Of a stretch of DNA of 64,000 bases, positions 35,824-47,118 are shown piece after piece; position 1 is the first letter of the stretch; the number at the start of each line of letters is the position of its first letter. A model generated the notes under the pieces. It was given only the letters and a program-made list of their open reading frames with translations. It was not told the origin of the DNA and ran no database searches. A program made the position numbers and the translations under genes. Origin of the DNA: Chloranthus sessilifolius (lineage: Eukaryota > Streptophyta > Magnoliopsida > Chloranthales > Chloranthaceae); contig CM037590.1 of assembly GCA_021018995.1 (NCBI GenBank), forward strand, positions 103,665,097 through 103,729,096, in the 5' to 3' direction.

Positions 35824-38800
35824 ATGTGAAGCGTCTAGGAAGGCCCACCAAGTGCGCAGCCGTTAAAAAGAGTTGTGGCCAACACTAAGGACAATATTGT
35901 GGCGCTTCAACAAACCAAATGGCAAGATATGGATAGCAGAAAGCTCCAATCCGCGAATGCGAGCTGGAATTGGGCCCATAAAGACTAGAGGGACAAGAGG
36001 AGGAATCCTAGTAATGTGGAACGATCAAATCTTCAAGTGCACAGGTCAGTGGATTGGTGCTTTTTGTTTATCTCTAAATTTTGTTGATAAAAGAAGTAAC
36101 TCTTCTTTTCACTATATGGCTGTTTATGGTCCCTATGCGAGGGGATCCCCGAACTCTGGGAAGATCTCTTCAGATGGAAAATTATCCACAAAGGGCCATG
36201 GGTGCTATGTGGCGACTTTAATGCAATTTCTCACCCTCTTGAAAGATCAAATAACAATCGATCTTCCCCATCGATGAGGGATTTTGTAAACTTCATGAAC
36301 GAGGTAGAGTTAATGGACGTCTCGATGTCCGGTGCTCAATTCACATGAGCCAACGGCAGATATCCTCCCACTTTATGCCGACCTAACCGATATCTAATTA
36401 ATGAAGAATTCGATTCCATAAACCCAACACCAAAGTGGTTTCCAACCACACTCCGATCACCTTCAACCTGAACGGCATCAAATGGGGTCCTTCCCCTTTC
36501 AGAATATTTCACCACTGCCTTGATCACAAGGACTTCGCCGATAATATTAGCAAATGGTGGAATGATATTAGTGCCTTGGATGGAGCTTTCTCCATCGCTT
36601 CTAAACTTCGAAAGCTCAAACAAAATCATCTCTGAGTGAAATAGAAACCGTATCAATGAATCCAAATCTATTGAGGTTAGTCTTATTTCTAAAATCAACG
36701 AGCTTGATCAATCAGAAGAAAACCGATCCCTCTCAGCTGCTGAAATCCTCGAAAGAAAACAAGCAAAATCTAGCTTCGAAGATTTGGCCCTCACCAAAGA
36801 AAGGGAATGGAGGCAAAAGTCTTATATCAAATGGTTAAAAGAAGGGGACAAAAACACCAACTTTTTCCATGATACTACTAATAATCAGAGAAGACTTAAC
36901 ACGATTTCCACTACTTTCAAGGACGGTCAGATTCACAATGAGCCCAATGATATAACACAAATTGAAATTGACTACTTTGCGGGTCTATTTAAACAAGGCA
37001 ATCACTGTAGGTCTAGCATCAATTACGTTCATCCAAAGACACTAGCACAACCCAAAGTCGAGTAGCTGGAAGAATATTTTCTTGAAGAAGAAATATGGGC
37101 AGCTATAAAGGAGTGCACTGCCGAGCACGCTCCAGGTCCAAACGGCTTCATGTTTTGCTTTTTTTAGAAATATTGGGAGGTGATCAAATCCGATATGATT
37201 GGCATGTTAGGGAAATTTTGAGAAGATGGATTTATTCATAAGTCTATCAATGCGACTTTCATAGTGCTCATACAAAAAGAAAGTGGGGCCTCCAAAATGA
37301 AAAAATTCAAACCCATCTCTTTAGTTTGCAGCTTATATAAAATCATTGCTAAACTTTGAGCAAACATATTGAAGAATGTGATTGCTTCGGTGATATTTAC
37401 CTCCCAAGGTGCTTTTATAGAAGGAAAGCAGATCCTTGATCTTGTGGTCATCACTCTGGAAAATATCTATTCGAAGTACTCTTCCAAACAAAAAGGTCTC
37501 ATTATTAAAGTGGACATGGAAAAGGCCTACGACCATGTCAGTTGCGACTATCTCCTATGGATGATGAAGATGGGATTCGGAGAACGTTGGAGAGCTTGAA
37601 TTCATGCATCCCTATCCACTGCTAATTTCTCTATTATTATTAATGGTAAGGCCTGTGATTTTTTTTAGGCTAGCAGAGGGCTTAGAAAGGTTGCCCATTG
37701 TCCCCATTTTTATTTAACATCGCCAATGAAGGTCCATCCCTTATATTCCAACATGCTGAAAGTGAAGGCTCAATTCTCGGTTTCTCCAATCCTAGAATCA
37801 GCTACAATGATGGTCTTCTACAATATGCAGACAATTCCCTCATAATGTGCGACGGGGAACTTTAACAATTTCAACATGTATGCAATCTTCTCCAAATTTA
37901 TGAAAACATCTCAGGTCAGCGGGTTAATTACGAAAAATCAAATATTTTAGGCATTAATATTGATGAGTAGGTTCTAATCTCATGGGCCACTAATTCCAAT
38001 GTAGCTGCGGCTAAGTTTACATTCAAATATCTCGGCATTCCCATTGGAATTGGGAAACTAAAAGTTGTTGATTGGGATCCGGTTATCACTAGAGTTAACA
38101 ATAGACTAAATGGTTGGAAAAACAAAATGCTTTCCAAAGGAGAGAAATTAACCTTACTACAACCAGTTCTTAGACTTTTTATGGGATGACCTCGGTGATA
38201 CCAAAATAATTCACCTTATAAGTTGGGACACTATTACTAAACCCAAGTGGGCGGGCGGTTTAGGAATCAAACCTATTGTTCTAATGAATCAAGCTTTACT
38301 CATGAAGTGGTGGTGGGGGCTCGGTGATTCGCATGAATATTGGTGGAAAGACATTGACATAAATAAGTATCGGGTTTGTGAGAAAGGGTGGGAGATCAAG
38401 AACATCAAATATTCAACGTCTTCCCCATGGTGGAAAGGCATCCTTTCCATAAGAGAAACTTACTTTAAAAATATCGCTTTCTCAATCGGTAATGGGCATT
38501 ATGTTCACCTTTGGACTGACACATGGGAAAAGCAAGATTGTAGCCTAAATCTCAAGTTCCCCCTTCTTTTCACTATTTCAGCAAATCCTAAGTCTAAAGT
38601 GGTGGACATCTTTGACAGCAATGACATAAATTTAAATCACTGGGTTGTCAAATTCAAACGTAGGCTTAATGACCGGGAAATAATAGAATACAGCACTTTC
38701 TCTGAAATTTTGGATAGTCTGTGTCTAAAGGCAGATCAGGCCGATACCAAAGTTTGGGTTAGCAACAAAAAGCATACCTTCTCAGTGAAAGATGCTTTCA

Positions 38801-39350
38801 AATCTCTGCAAATCAACTTGTCTAAGACTGAATGGGCTTTCATTTGGAAATTCAAAATTCCTTTCAAAATAACCTTTTTTTGTGGACTCTCCTTTAGAAC
38901 AAGGTCCTTACCATTGCTACTCTTAACAAAAGACGAAAGGACATCAATCAAAATTGTTTTTTCTGCAATGCTTATGAGGAAGATTTTGATCATCTTTTTC
39001 TTCAATGTGAAAAAGCTAGTCCATTTGGGGTAGATGTTTCAATGCCTTTGGGATTTCGATGTGTGTCAATAAGAACGTTAAAGATGTCTTCTACAGTTGG
39101 ACAATGACATATTCGAAGGTTTTAAGAACTGGATATGGCACCACACTCACATTTCTATTATCTAGAATATTTGGTTAATGAGAAATAGTATTTGATGCAA
39201 TGGAGTTTCATTCAACGAAGGCAACTTATCACGAGAGCACATCTTCACGTTGTGCAGTTGGGCCGTAGCAGATGGCATTGGCAATATCTCGTTACATAAC
39301 ATCAGAAACTTTGAAGCTGATCAATTACTTTCAATTTTCACTAAAATGAA
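35824..39350 (+). pseudogene. LINE ORF2: endonuclease, reverse transcriptase, zinc-binding C-terminus
   Basis: An L1-type AP endonuclease begins near 35824 (NVKRLGRPTKCAAVKR, LQQTKWQDMD), continues RGTRGGILVMWND near 35995 and GDFNAISHPLERS near 36215. RT motifs follow: EGDKNTNFFHDTTN (36841), a TAEHAPGPNGF motif (about 37120), KPISLVCSLYKIIAK (about 37310), GAFIEGKQILD (37410), and IIKVDMEKAYDHV (37500), the block before the catalytic region. The C-terminal 249-codon stretch (38284-39033) has WWKDI, GNGHYVHLWTDTW and WKFKIPFKI, the plant LINE zf-RVT region. The frame has many stops (for example around 37168 and 37220) and frameshifts. Inactive. Confidence 0.85.
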
Positions 39351-39628
39351 ATGGAGATTTCCTAATTTATAAAGGAGGCTCATCTTCCTACTTCATTCCC
39401 TGCTGGTGATTTTTTCCCGGACACCCAATTTCCTCCTTACGGAGGTTTTCTCTCATTTGCTAGGGTTTCTTATGTTTTGCCCTTGTATCTACTTTGGTTT
39501 TCTCCAAGAAGTCTGATTTTCCAGGTAGCAATGCTTATGGTGCTTGCAAGTATTTTTACCAAGCATTTCAAGGCATTTGTCAAGCTTTTTATATAATACA
39601 AAACAATTTTTTTCAAAAAAAAAAGTTG

Positions 39629-39753
39629 GGGCTAATATATCTTGGCCCAGTCCAAACCCGGCTGACAAGAATTGTAATCCAAACTCGATTTGTGGTGGCC
39701 ACAATAGAGGGGCCTATAGGCTCAACCCGACCCAGTCCATTGCCACCCTTAGA
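39629..39753. mobile_element. hAT-like MITE fragment
   Basis: GGCCCAGTCCAAACCCGG near the start and CAACCCGACCCAGTCCATTGCCACCCTTA at the end match the AACCCGACCC-rich ends of plant hAT MITEs, on the strand where the element would begin TAAGGGTGGCAATGG. The other end is not clear; the next hAT MITE inserted right at this terminus. Confidence 0.45.
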
Positions 39754-40157
39754 TAGGGATGCAAGTTTTGAACCGAAACCCAAACTCTATAAAAAACCAG
39801 GCCAAACCGAAACAATCCGAACTAGACTATAATTGATTCGAAACCGAAATGAACCGAACAGATTCGAAAGAGAACCAAACCAATTTGAGTTTCATTCAGT
39901 TCAGTTTTGCTATGGGTTGTGGAAACCGAAAACCGATTAGGTAGGATTAGAAAATCGAAAAAAATTTAAAATAATTTGAAGAAATAAATAAAAATTGAAA
40001 ATTGGTAAAAATAAAAAATATTGAAACCAAACCGAACAGATTTCAGTTTGGTTTCGGTTTGAGAAATTTAAGAAAATGATCCAAAACCAAAACGATTTGT
40101 TTCGTTCAGGCTGAACCTTATTTCGATTCGGTTCGATAAACCAAATCTGCATTCCTA
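39754..40157. mobile_element. hAT MITE with diverged 8-bp target duplication
   Basis: Starts TAGGGATGCA and ends TGCATTCCTA, an inverted terminal repeat of about 10 bases, flanked by CCCTTAGA and CGCTTACA (6 of 8 match). Inside are many AACCGAAA and TTCGGTTT motifs, as in the MITE at 34262, but the body differs. 404 bp, non-coding. Confidence 0.7.
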
Positions 40158-40665
40158 CGCTTACACCTAAGTAAAATAGTAATGGGCATTTGAGAAATCA
40201 CCATGACTGAGTAAGGAAATAAGAGATAAAGGAAAAATTTACAAAAAACAACAAATTTCAGAAAGTACAAACATATTGAAAAATCAAAGTACAGTAGCAC
40301 AGTAGGGGAATTTTTTTTAACTAATAGAAGTATGAGAAAGAAAAAAAAAAAACTAAAATGAATTAGGAAAAATTTACATACCTTTTTCACCGCTTCAAAA
40401 TATATTTTAAACAAATTTTTTTTTAAATTAACAACATTTTAAACTTTTTTATGTGTTTCATTTATTTTTTCAATTTTTTACTATTATAAGTATTAAATGC
40501 TAAATGACCAAATTCTCCTGCTTTTTGAAAATTTTGCGATATAATTGCTACTTCTTAAGTCAATGATTTTCCTGATGAAATTGTGGATTTATGTAGAACG
40601 GTGGCTTTTTCAAAAAGTAATCAATTTTGTAAATAACTTTAAAAAATCCATATGCCGTACTTGAC
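40158..40665. other. AT-rich anonymous DNA
   Basis: No coding or repeat similarity noticed. A- and T-tracts dominate. Confidence 0.4.
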
Positions 40666-41098
40666 CATATAGTGCACCCCGACCCAACCCAACCCAATGG
40701 GCCAGGGTATATGGTAAACCCAACTATTTTTTTTGTTTTTAAAAGTTAGGGTAATCCGGAGCTTACGCTTGGACTAAAAGTTAAGGGATGCCCTCGCCCC
40801 CACCCTTAAATGAGTATTTCAGGATTTACACACTCTACGTGGCATCCTACCAACTGCGCCAAACCCTGGTGGGTTATGGTCGACCCAACTCAAAAAGCAG
40901 ACTGCCCCAGATGCCCAACCCGACCCGGTTTAAAACTCCATATTTTTCTCAATTTTTATATAAAGTAAAGGGTCTGGTTGTGTCGACCCGACTCAACCCA
41001 ATCCAAAGGTCATGTTTTGATGATGCTTCATGCCTAGCCCGGTAGATAAATCAGTGGTCGGGAAGGACAGGCGACACGACCAATTGACAGCCCTATTG
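40666..41098. mobile_element. hAT-like MITE remnant interrupted by a SINE-like piece
   Basis: CGACCCAACCCAACCCAATGGG near the start, CAACCCGACCCGG near 40918 and GACCCGACTCAACCC near 40985 are the subterminal repeats of this MITE type. It ends near ACAGCCCTA (about 41095). The target duplication was not resolved. Confidence 0.45.
40745..40875 (-). mobile_element. tRNA-derived SINE fragment
   Basis: On the - strand GTTTGGCGCAGTTGGTAGG (40849-40867) is a good polymerase III A box and tRNA-like start. The matching B box is poor (GTAAATCC). It splits the surrounding hAT-like repeat. Confidence 0.4.
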
Positions 41099-41277
41099 AA
41101 GGGATAAATCCTATATAATAAGGTTAGCAACATGTTATGAGTTTTTTTCCATAGGATAGTTGAAATATCGATGACCCATCAAAATTAGAAAAGATAGTTG
41201 ACAGATAATATATGATAATACAATGCAACCTTAGGCATCAAACTTTGCTCTAAAATCTAACATAGATAGATAAATTG

Positions 41278-41477
41278 TTGGAATTAGATGCCTGAACCGT
41301 GTACGGGCAGAGCACGGGATGTGCGCTATGCTTCGTGCTGAGCTCAATATGTGCCTTGAGCCGTACAAGCGCTTTGTGCTGAGCTCAATATGTGCCTTGA
41401 GCCGTACATTATTTCAGTTTGTGGGACTCATGTCCGGCATCAGGGGTGCCGTGCACGGGCTGGGAACCTAATTCCAA
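41278..41477. mobile_element. 200-bp MITE with TTGGAATTAG ends
   Basis: TTGGAATTAGATGCC... at one end and ...GGGAACCTAATTCCAA at the other are inverted copies over about 30 bases, including CCGTGYACGGGC. Inside is a direct duplication of GCTGAGCTCAATATGTGCC with its flank (41338-41408). No target duplication was recognised, so the superfamily is open. It sits about 40 bases downstream of the NPF exon, in what would be its intron. Confidence 0.6.
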
Positions 41478-41518
41478 GTCAGTTAATATAGAGTGGGTTG
41501 TGTAGATTGATGTCTCAC

Positions 41519-42107
41519 CACCGCGTAGACGCAAGTAAAGACAATGATGGTATGAAAGCGACCAAGATATGCATCGGCAAGAAAGGCGCCGATAACAGTT
41601 AGACCAAAGGAGGCTCCGGTCCAGTTGGTTGTGTGGGTTGCCGCATCCGGCACTGACTGGTGCATTTGCGTTGTCAAGTAATGTACAATATTCAAAGCAA
41701 TTGAATAGAATGCCATCCTCTCGGTGACCTCGTTCACTGATCACATAATTCACAGAACCAAAACAGCTACTGATCATATACATATATAACATACATTTAT
41801 GAGCTACTGATCATATACATATATAACATACATTTATAGGATATAATTTCATAACTCTAATTGCTATTAGTTGTATGTCACTTCAGATTGACTTTTTAAA
41901 TCACCTTATATGTCTCATCACTCAGTCGTGTGATCATAATTCCCTACATACATGTATAGAAATGAATCTAACCAAAGTCAAATTGGTACCTATGATAAAC
42001 GGAGCCGCCTTCCATCCGCCCGTCTTCTGTTTATCTGCACGTTGGCCAAATATATCGACACGACCGTCGGTTACAAATCTCGGAGTCTGGCCACCTTCCC
42101 AATCATC
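41519..42107 (-). pseudogene. NRT1/PTR family (NPF) transporter, two exons only
   Basis: NPF proteins are 12-helix proton-coupled carriers of nitrate, peptides or hormones in plant membranes. Exon A (42107-41990, 118 bp) follows an acceptor (TTCACAG) and reads DDWEGGQTPRFVTDGRVDIF...KTGGWKAAPFII. Exon B (41736-41519, 218 bp) follows ATCAG and reads NEVTERMAFYSIALNIVHYL, then NWTGASFGLTVIGAFLADAY and LGRFHTIIVFTCVYAV. The junction codon (G/TG) joins in frame and donors are GTACCA and GTGAGA, so both exons and splice sites look sound. The first exon with the start codon and the large later exons (about 450 residues) are not found in the 1.8 kb before the LINE end. Either the gene is a truncated relic, or its next intron is very large and holds all the elements to the left. 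The subfamily is not assigned. Confidence 0.85.
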
Positions 42108-42935
42108 CTGTGAATGATGAACAATATGATTTGGAGACCATCAGATGAGGGAATCCTAAAATGTATAAGTGATTAATAATGGATGGAAGGAGCATAGCTT
42201 TAGCGTAGAAGTTAATATAATGGTCTTACAAAAAAAAAATTGTCTAACAATCGTCTTACAAGTTTATCTTCATTGTCGAATTTCCTCATTAAATTAATTT
42301 GCCTATGAGATGGAGAGAGTGAGTGAGAGAGGGAGAATTGTGCAGCAGGATAATAAGGAGGTTTTATTTTATTTTATGGGTAATGGAAGGGTGGTTACAA
42401 AAGCGTTCCACACAACATGGAATGCCTCCCATCAATGCTGACCAAACCTATATTTATTATTACTAGAAAAGAGAGGGGATATGTATGGCTCTTACCTAGG
42501 TCAAAGAGAGGGGATATGTATGGCTATGGCTCTTACCTAGGTCAAAGAGAGGGGATATGTATGGCTCTTAACTAGGTCAGCTGGGGGTTGGGGGATCTTC
42601 CCATAAATCTCGCATGCTCTACCGTTATAATATCCTACCAACCCCGAAAAATTATAACAGATTTGTTGAGGACAAAGTGCAGCGACTAACATGGCCCAAC
42701 GTAATAGGCTGCTCCTTCATTAATTGAGCCCCACCGCATTTGCAACCGATTGCATCGCGCCACATCAGCCACCTGCATTTATTCTGCATAAAATCTGTCC
42801 TCCATATAACATTGTCCTACCAACCACTGTTATTTACCAATCTCTCATTTGTTTTGGAATACTGCCCATTTCATTGTCTATTTCTTATTTTTACGTTAAA
42901 ACATGTATAGGATTGACTCTCCTAACCTTAGGGAC
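42108..42935. repeat. Region upstream of the NPF exons with a 36-bp tandem repeat
   Basis: Three copies of AGAGAGGGGATATGTATGGC followed by TCTTACCTAGGTCA (42472-42578), the middle one with a small internal duplication. The rest shows no first NPF exon or other coding similarity. A GAGAGTGAGTGAGAGAGGGAG stretch (42311-42331) is the kind of purine run common in plant 5' leaders. Confidence 0.5.
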
Positions 42936-42941
42936 AAACAA

Positions 42942-43073
42942 GTAGGGTTTTCAATAGGTAGGGTCGATCGGGTTAAAATTTTGGCTGCCCGATAAGAAAT
43001 ATGCAAATGTCTAACCCGACCCGACAAGCCAACCCGAGGTGACCAAAAAACTTGACCCGACCCGTTGTCCGAC
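42942..43073. mobile_element. hAT-like MITE end fragment
   Basis: Starts TAGGGTTTTCAATAGG and carries AACCCGACCCGACAAGCC and GACCCGACCCGTTG subterminal motifs. It is cut off by CACTAC at 43074. Confidence 0.45.
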
Positions 43074-43925
43074 CACTACAAAAAAGTGTGTTTTAGCCGG
43101 TAGAAATTCAGGGCGATTAAAACAAACCGCCAGCAACAAGTTAGTGTAATTGGGTCAACGCAGATCCGCTAAACCCACGACGACCCACTCTACTTGGCCT
43201 ATATATATTCTGTTTTCCGATCGATGAGCCATCTTCTCTCAATCGCTCTCGCTCAAATCTCTCACTCAAACCCTAAAAATATATCGCACAATGAAAGCTC
43301 TCGCTCAAACCCTAATATGATTGATCAAGTTAATGTTCAAAGCCTAAATCCCTCCCTCTGTCGATCAGGTTGAGGGTCTAATTCCCTCTCGCTCCGTACT
43401 AAGTCCTTCCAATTTCTAATTTGAGTTCCAATTTTTTTCAATCAGTAGGAACCTCAGATGCGTACGCATTGATTCACTTGTTATTGTGAATGATGTGATC
43501 ACCCCTAACCATACTTGATTGCAGATTAAGATTGCTTCGAATCCATCATTAAATGTAAGTATGAGAACTAAATCTAGCTCAATTCCAGTTTTCTAATTTC
43601 ATTTTTCAATTCAATAGCTTTTCAGATATTATGCTCAGATCCATAATTTTAATTTTGTAACTTTGATAGCGACGTTTTTGCTGATGAATCAGAGCAGCAG
43701 CGGAAGGACAAAGGTTAGTATATCGCCAATCTCAATAAGTCACCATTCCTCATACTACAGAAAAATGACCCCACAGCGACGGCTGCCAGCAGTTGGCATA
43801 GGTTTCGCCGATGGCTGGGTAACCCTTTGTCGTCTGCTGCCAGCCGTTGGCGATGAGGTTGTCGGTAAATACATACGCCGACGACTTTAGCCTTCGGCGT
43901 AGGTTAGACACCCAACGCCTTTGGT
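43074..43925. mobile_element. CACTA-type element, one end clear
   Basis: CACTACAAAAAAGTGTG at 43074 followed by TTTTAGCCGG and AACCGCC is a CACTA terminus. A second CACTA-like end, CTACAGAAAAATGACC near 43758, is followed by CGACGGCTGCCAGCAGTTGG and its inverted counterpart GCCAGCCGTTGGCG. These may be two different elements. The stretch 43200-43560, with CTCTCGCTCAAACCCTAA repeats, looks like a 5' leader but shows no frame. No opposite terminus ending GTAGTG was found. Confidence 0.5.
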
Positions 43926-43951
43926 GTAAGTGTGTGTGTGTGTGTGTGTGT
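43925..43951. repeat. (GT)n microsatellite
   Basis: About 13 GT units directly after the CACTA-like sequence. Confidence 0.95.
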
Positions 43952-46262
43952 TTTTATCTATGGGACGGCTAATACTTTAGGATACAGAGTTTGGATTCAT
44001 ATTCGGATTTAGAGTTCATATACAATTTCAGAGTTCAATGCAATTTCATATTCAAATTTCAAAGATCATATTTAATAGTTCAAAGTGAAAGTTAAAATAT
44101 GATCACGTGAGCAATTTCGGATTCATTGCATTTAAAAATCATTCATCTATGACTAAGGAAGCATAAATGTTAAAGTTTCGTGAATTTTTCCAAAGAAAAA
44201 TCAATTTAAACCCATCAAGGAAAATATAGTGTGGGTGATTTCCAAATCACGCGAGCAATTTCACCTAGAACCAACCAATATGGGCGGATGAAATTTTCCA
44301 TAACTTTTTTGCCTGGATTTAACGTGCATTTTGCGCACACGATTTTATCAGGGATTTTCCCTTTATCCTGAAGGTAATTCGCTCGGGCGAATTTGTGCGA
44401 TTTTGCACATTTGGCCCGATTTCAGATCTCTTTCTTTTGCACTTTTTCCACATCTACTATCTTTATCCGTAGCATGATTTCAGGACAACTAAAACCTTAA
44501 CCTAAATCAGTTATGATCTATGAGATCTTACTTTTCAAACTCGCATAAACGGCGCGTACAAGGAATGGTAAATATCGGAGCTCGTGCCTCTTACACATCT
44601 GATGGTCTTGAAACCCACTCTTTCTTGCGAGTATGACAAAACAGAGTCGAAGATTGAGTCCTGCGGACAGACACGATAAGCTAAAGATCCACTCACAAAA
44701 GGGAATCGTAAGAGATCAATGGATGTTAGATTTTTAAAAATGAGCAAAAGAGGGTTTTGAAGAAACGGAACTCTCTCACGCTCATGGATCGTAACCGCGT
44801 CGACATCGTTGCTCTCTTGCGTTAATAAATTAAGAAACAGAGAGATTTGAGAGGGAGATCAACAATGTAGTCGTGGTTTTAGTGTGCATGGGAGATGGAG
44901 TTTCTTCCCTCAAGCTGTCTCTGTTTCTCTCTCAAAATCCATGCAATGCAAATAAACAAATGAGGCATACGTGAGAAGCTTCCACATTTATAACACATGG
45001 GTTTGCTTCCATGTGAAGCTAGTACACTTAATTGGAGTGCTAATTCTTATCCAAAGAGTTTGGTTCGGTGTGAGGCTAGCACACCCAAAACATGCATTAG
45101 CTCTTAGCAACAAGGCTCAAAATGAGGCCAAAATGTACCCAATCAGGTTTGGTCCCTAGACCTTTTGTCTAGGGGTCAAGTTCTTAACCATTGGTGCTCT
45201 CACAGATCTCATGTAGCTACACACATAGTTAAACACCTAACTCGTTGCACCAATGTACGAAACTAAGTTATTTCTACAATTCTCAACGTGTACCGTGTGC
45301 TGTATTAGGTACGTACACTTAGTAGGTGCACCATGGTTCAAAAAAATCGGGGACGTTATAGAATGCTAAAACATATAGCAGACAAAAACAAGCATGGAAG
45401 TGAAAACAAAAAAAACTTAAATAGATTTACACAGCTATTCCTGCTGCAATCACTGCCAAAGAATCGGGGGAATGCAAACCATCATAGCTCCAAACCTATA
45501 ATTCCAAGAACAGGACAGGATAATGTTGTGCAAGTTATTAATCGCTTGAAAATGTTGCATGGTATAGGAAGTAAAGCTTCCTTGGTAAATAAGAAATGAC
45601 TTAAGCATGCCAATGCAGAGAAAGTTGGCTTCTAAAACAATGGGCTATGATAGGAAATGTAAAAAATTTGGATACAAAATAGAGATTCATAAATGATGAA
45701 CAGGCGCTTGACTCAATAGGGAATTTAAGGACCATATTGTCACTTGGGAGATAAAAGATGAATAACGTACTCATAAACCATATAGAGGAGTAGAAACCAT
45801 ATAGAGGAGTCCCCCTTTACAAGCGCAATGATAAACCAACTCCAATATGAATAAGCTATAAGATTCCTCCCAAGGCAGACGAAAGACCATGACCCCCACA
45901 TATATTAGGATATCCCCGTTTCAGCATAAATGCTTGAAGCTTTGCATGAAGCAAGTAGTCTCAAGAAAACACGCAAATGCTCATGACATATAATGGTACC
46001 AGAGATAATTAATAGACCCCTAGCTACCTACAATCTCAAAAATTATCCATCAGTAATTTTAGTTATGTATTCCATGAGCATCCAAACACATTGAAACTGA
46101 GGTTTTTTTTATAAGTGCGACCAAAATATGTAGAAAACTTAGTTTGGAATCTAACCAAAGTTTTGTTATTAAGGGGAAGACTTATATGGCCCATTTCATT
46201 TTGATCCTTTTATAAATATCGAACTAAAATATTCATAGTAAAACCAACCTTTGAGGTGAAAT
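43952..46262. other. Unassigned non-coding DNA
   Basis: No protein similarity recognised on either strand. The CTAACATCCATTGATCTCTTACG...GTGTAAGAGGCACGAGC part (44560-44730, - strand) and the GTGAAGCTAGTACACTTAATTGG region (45010-45240) look repeat-derived, possibly LTR, but I cannot place them. An 88-codon frame at 45333-45599 is Asn/Lys-rich and probably chance. Confidence 0.3.
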
Positions 46263-46609
46263 ATGTTGAATGAACTGCATCAAAAAATCATCTCTAGCGT
46301 GTTATTAAGGGAAGACTTGTATGGTCCAATTCCAGCAGGTTTAGTGACTGGTAATTCCAGCAGGTTTAGTGACTGGTTTGAGGAGGTCCTTGGTTCTATT
46401 TCCAGCAGGTTCGAGCTCCATATCTCTTTTCCCTCGGTGAAGCAAATCGGCCAATCTAGCTAAAGAGGGAGCTTTGAAAATGTTTTATTTGGTAGAATTT
46501 ATCTTATATTATAATTATGTTTTGCCTTGTGGCTGAGCTCCTTATGTAACCAATCCTTTTCTGTTTTCTTTGCCTCATTTAATAAAAGTTACGGTTCTAA
46601 TGAAAAAAA
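46263..46609 (+). mobile_element. 5'-truncated LINE, 3' end only
   Basis: TGGCTGAGCTCCTTATGTAACC followed by TTCTTTGCCTCATTTAATAAAAGTTACGGTTCTAATGAAAAAAAA is a common 3' end of plant L1 elements. Upstream is a short duplication of TTCCAGCAGGTTTAGTGACTGG (about 46328-46375). No target duplication determined. It differs from the tail of the large LINE at 39628. Confidence 0.55.
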
Positions 46610-47118
46610 ATATCCCACCTATGTGATAGATTCCTTAGCCACAAGATGTGGTTTATAGTAACTCTCTTGTTACAACTGATTTACAAGTGATCAAGAAATA
46701 CAAGAATAAGAACCGTCTTGACTATAGTATCTTTGTAATCGAACTTTCCATGGCCTTCAACCTAAGAATTTGCACCATCAACTACTCTATAGAACAGCTT
46801 ATTTATGGTGCTACTTCTACAAATGAATTCGGCCAAGTAATTGGCATATGGGGAAGCTAGAAACAAAATATTTGTTGTACATTATATATCATATTTCAGC
46901 CACAGACTACATTTTTGAAAGTTAGCAGTACTGCAGTAAAATGGTACCATTTATCACTACCCGTGCAATTAGTCTTGAGGTTCAATATAACTCTTGCATG
47001 CATTAAGTCAGTGACCACACAGATTAACATCATCAATCCTAGCACCACCCTGAATTCCCAATACCGCTCATTCTCAGAAAAAACACAAAAATACAATAAG
47101 TAATTACAAATCTCTTTG
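46610..47118. other. Unassigned non-coding DNA
   Basis: Nothing recognisable on either strand. Confidence 0.3.

Larger units (their letters stand above)
34096..39628 (+). mobile_element. Rest of the split L1 LINE
   Basis: Continues ORF1 at 34096, carries ORF2 with endonuclease, reverse transcriptase and a C-terminal zinc-binding region, and ends with TTGTATCTACTTTGG-type 3' sequence and an A tract at 39616-39628. Interrupted only by the hAT MITE at 34262-34832. Confidence 0.88.

Noticed and set aside
41875-42117. 80-codon + strand frame
   Set aside because: It is the antisense of the NPF exon at 41990-42107.
45333-45599. 88-codon frame as a possible small gene
   Set aside because: Asn/Lys-rich, no motif, no start context or splice signal, surrounded by anonymous DNA.
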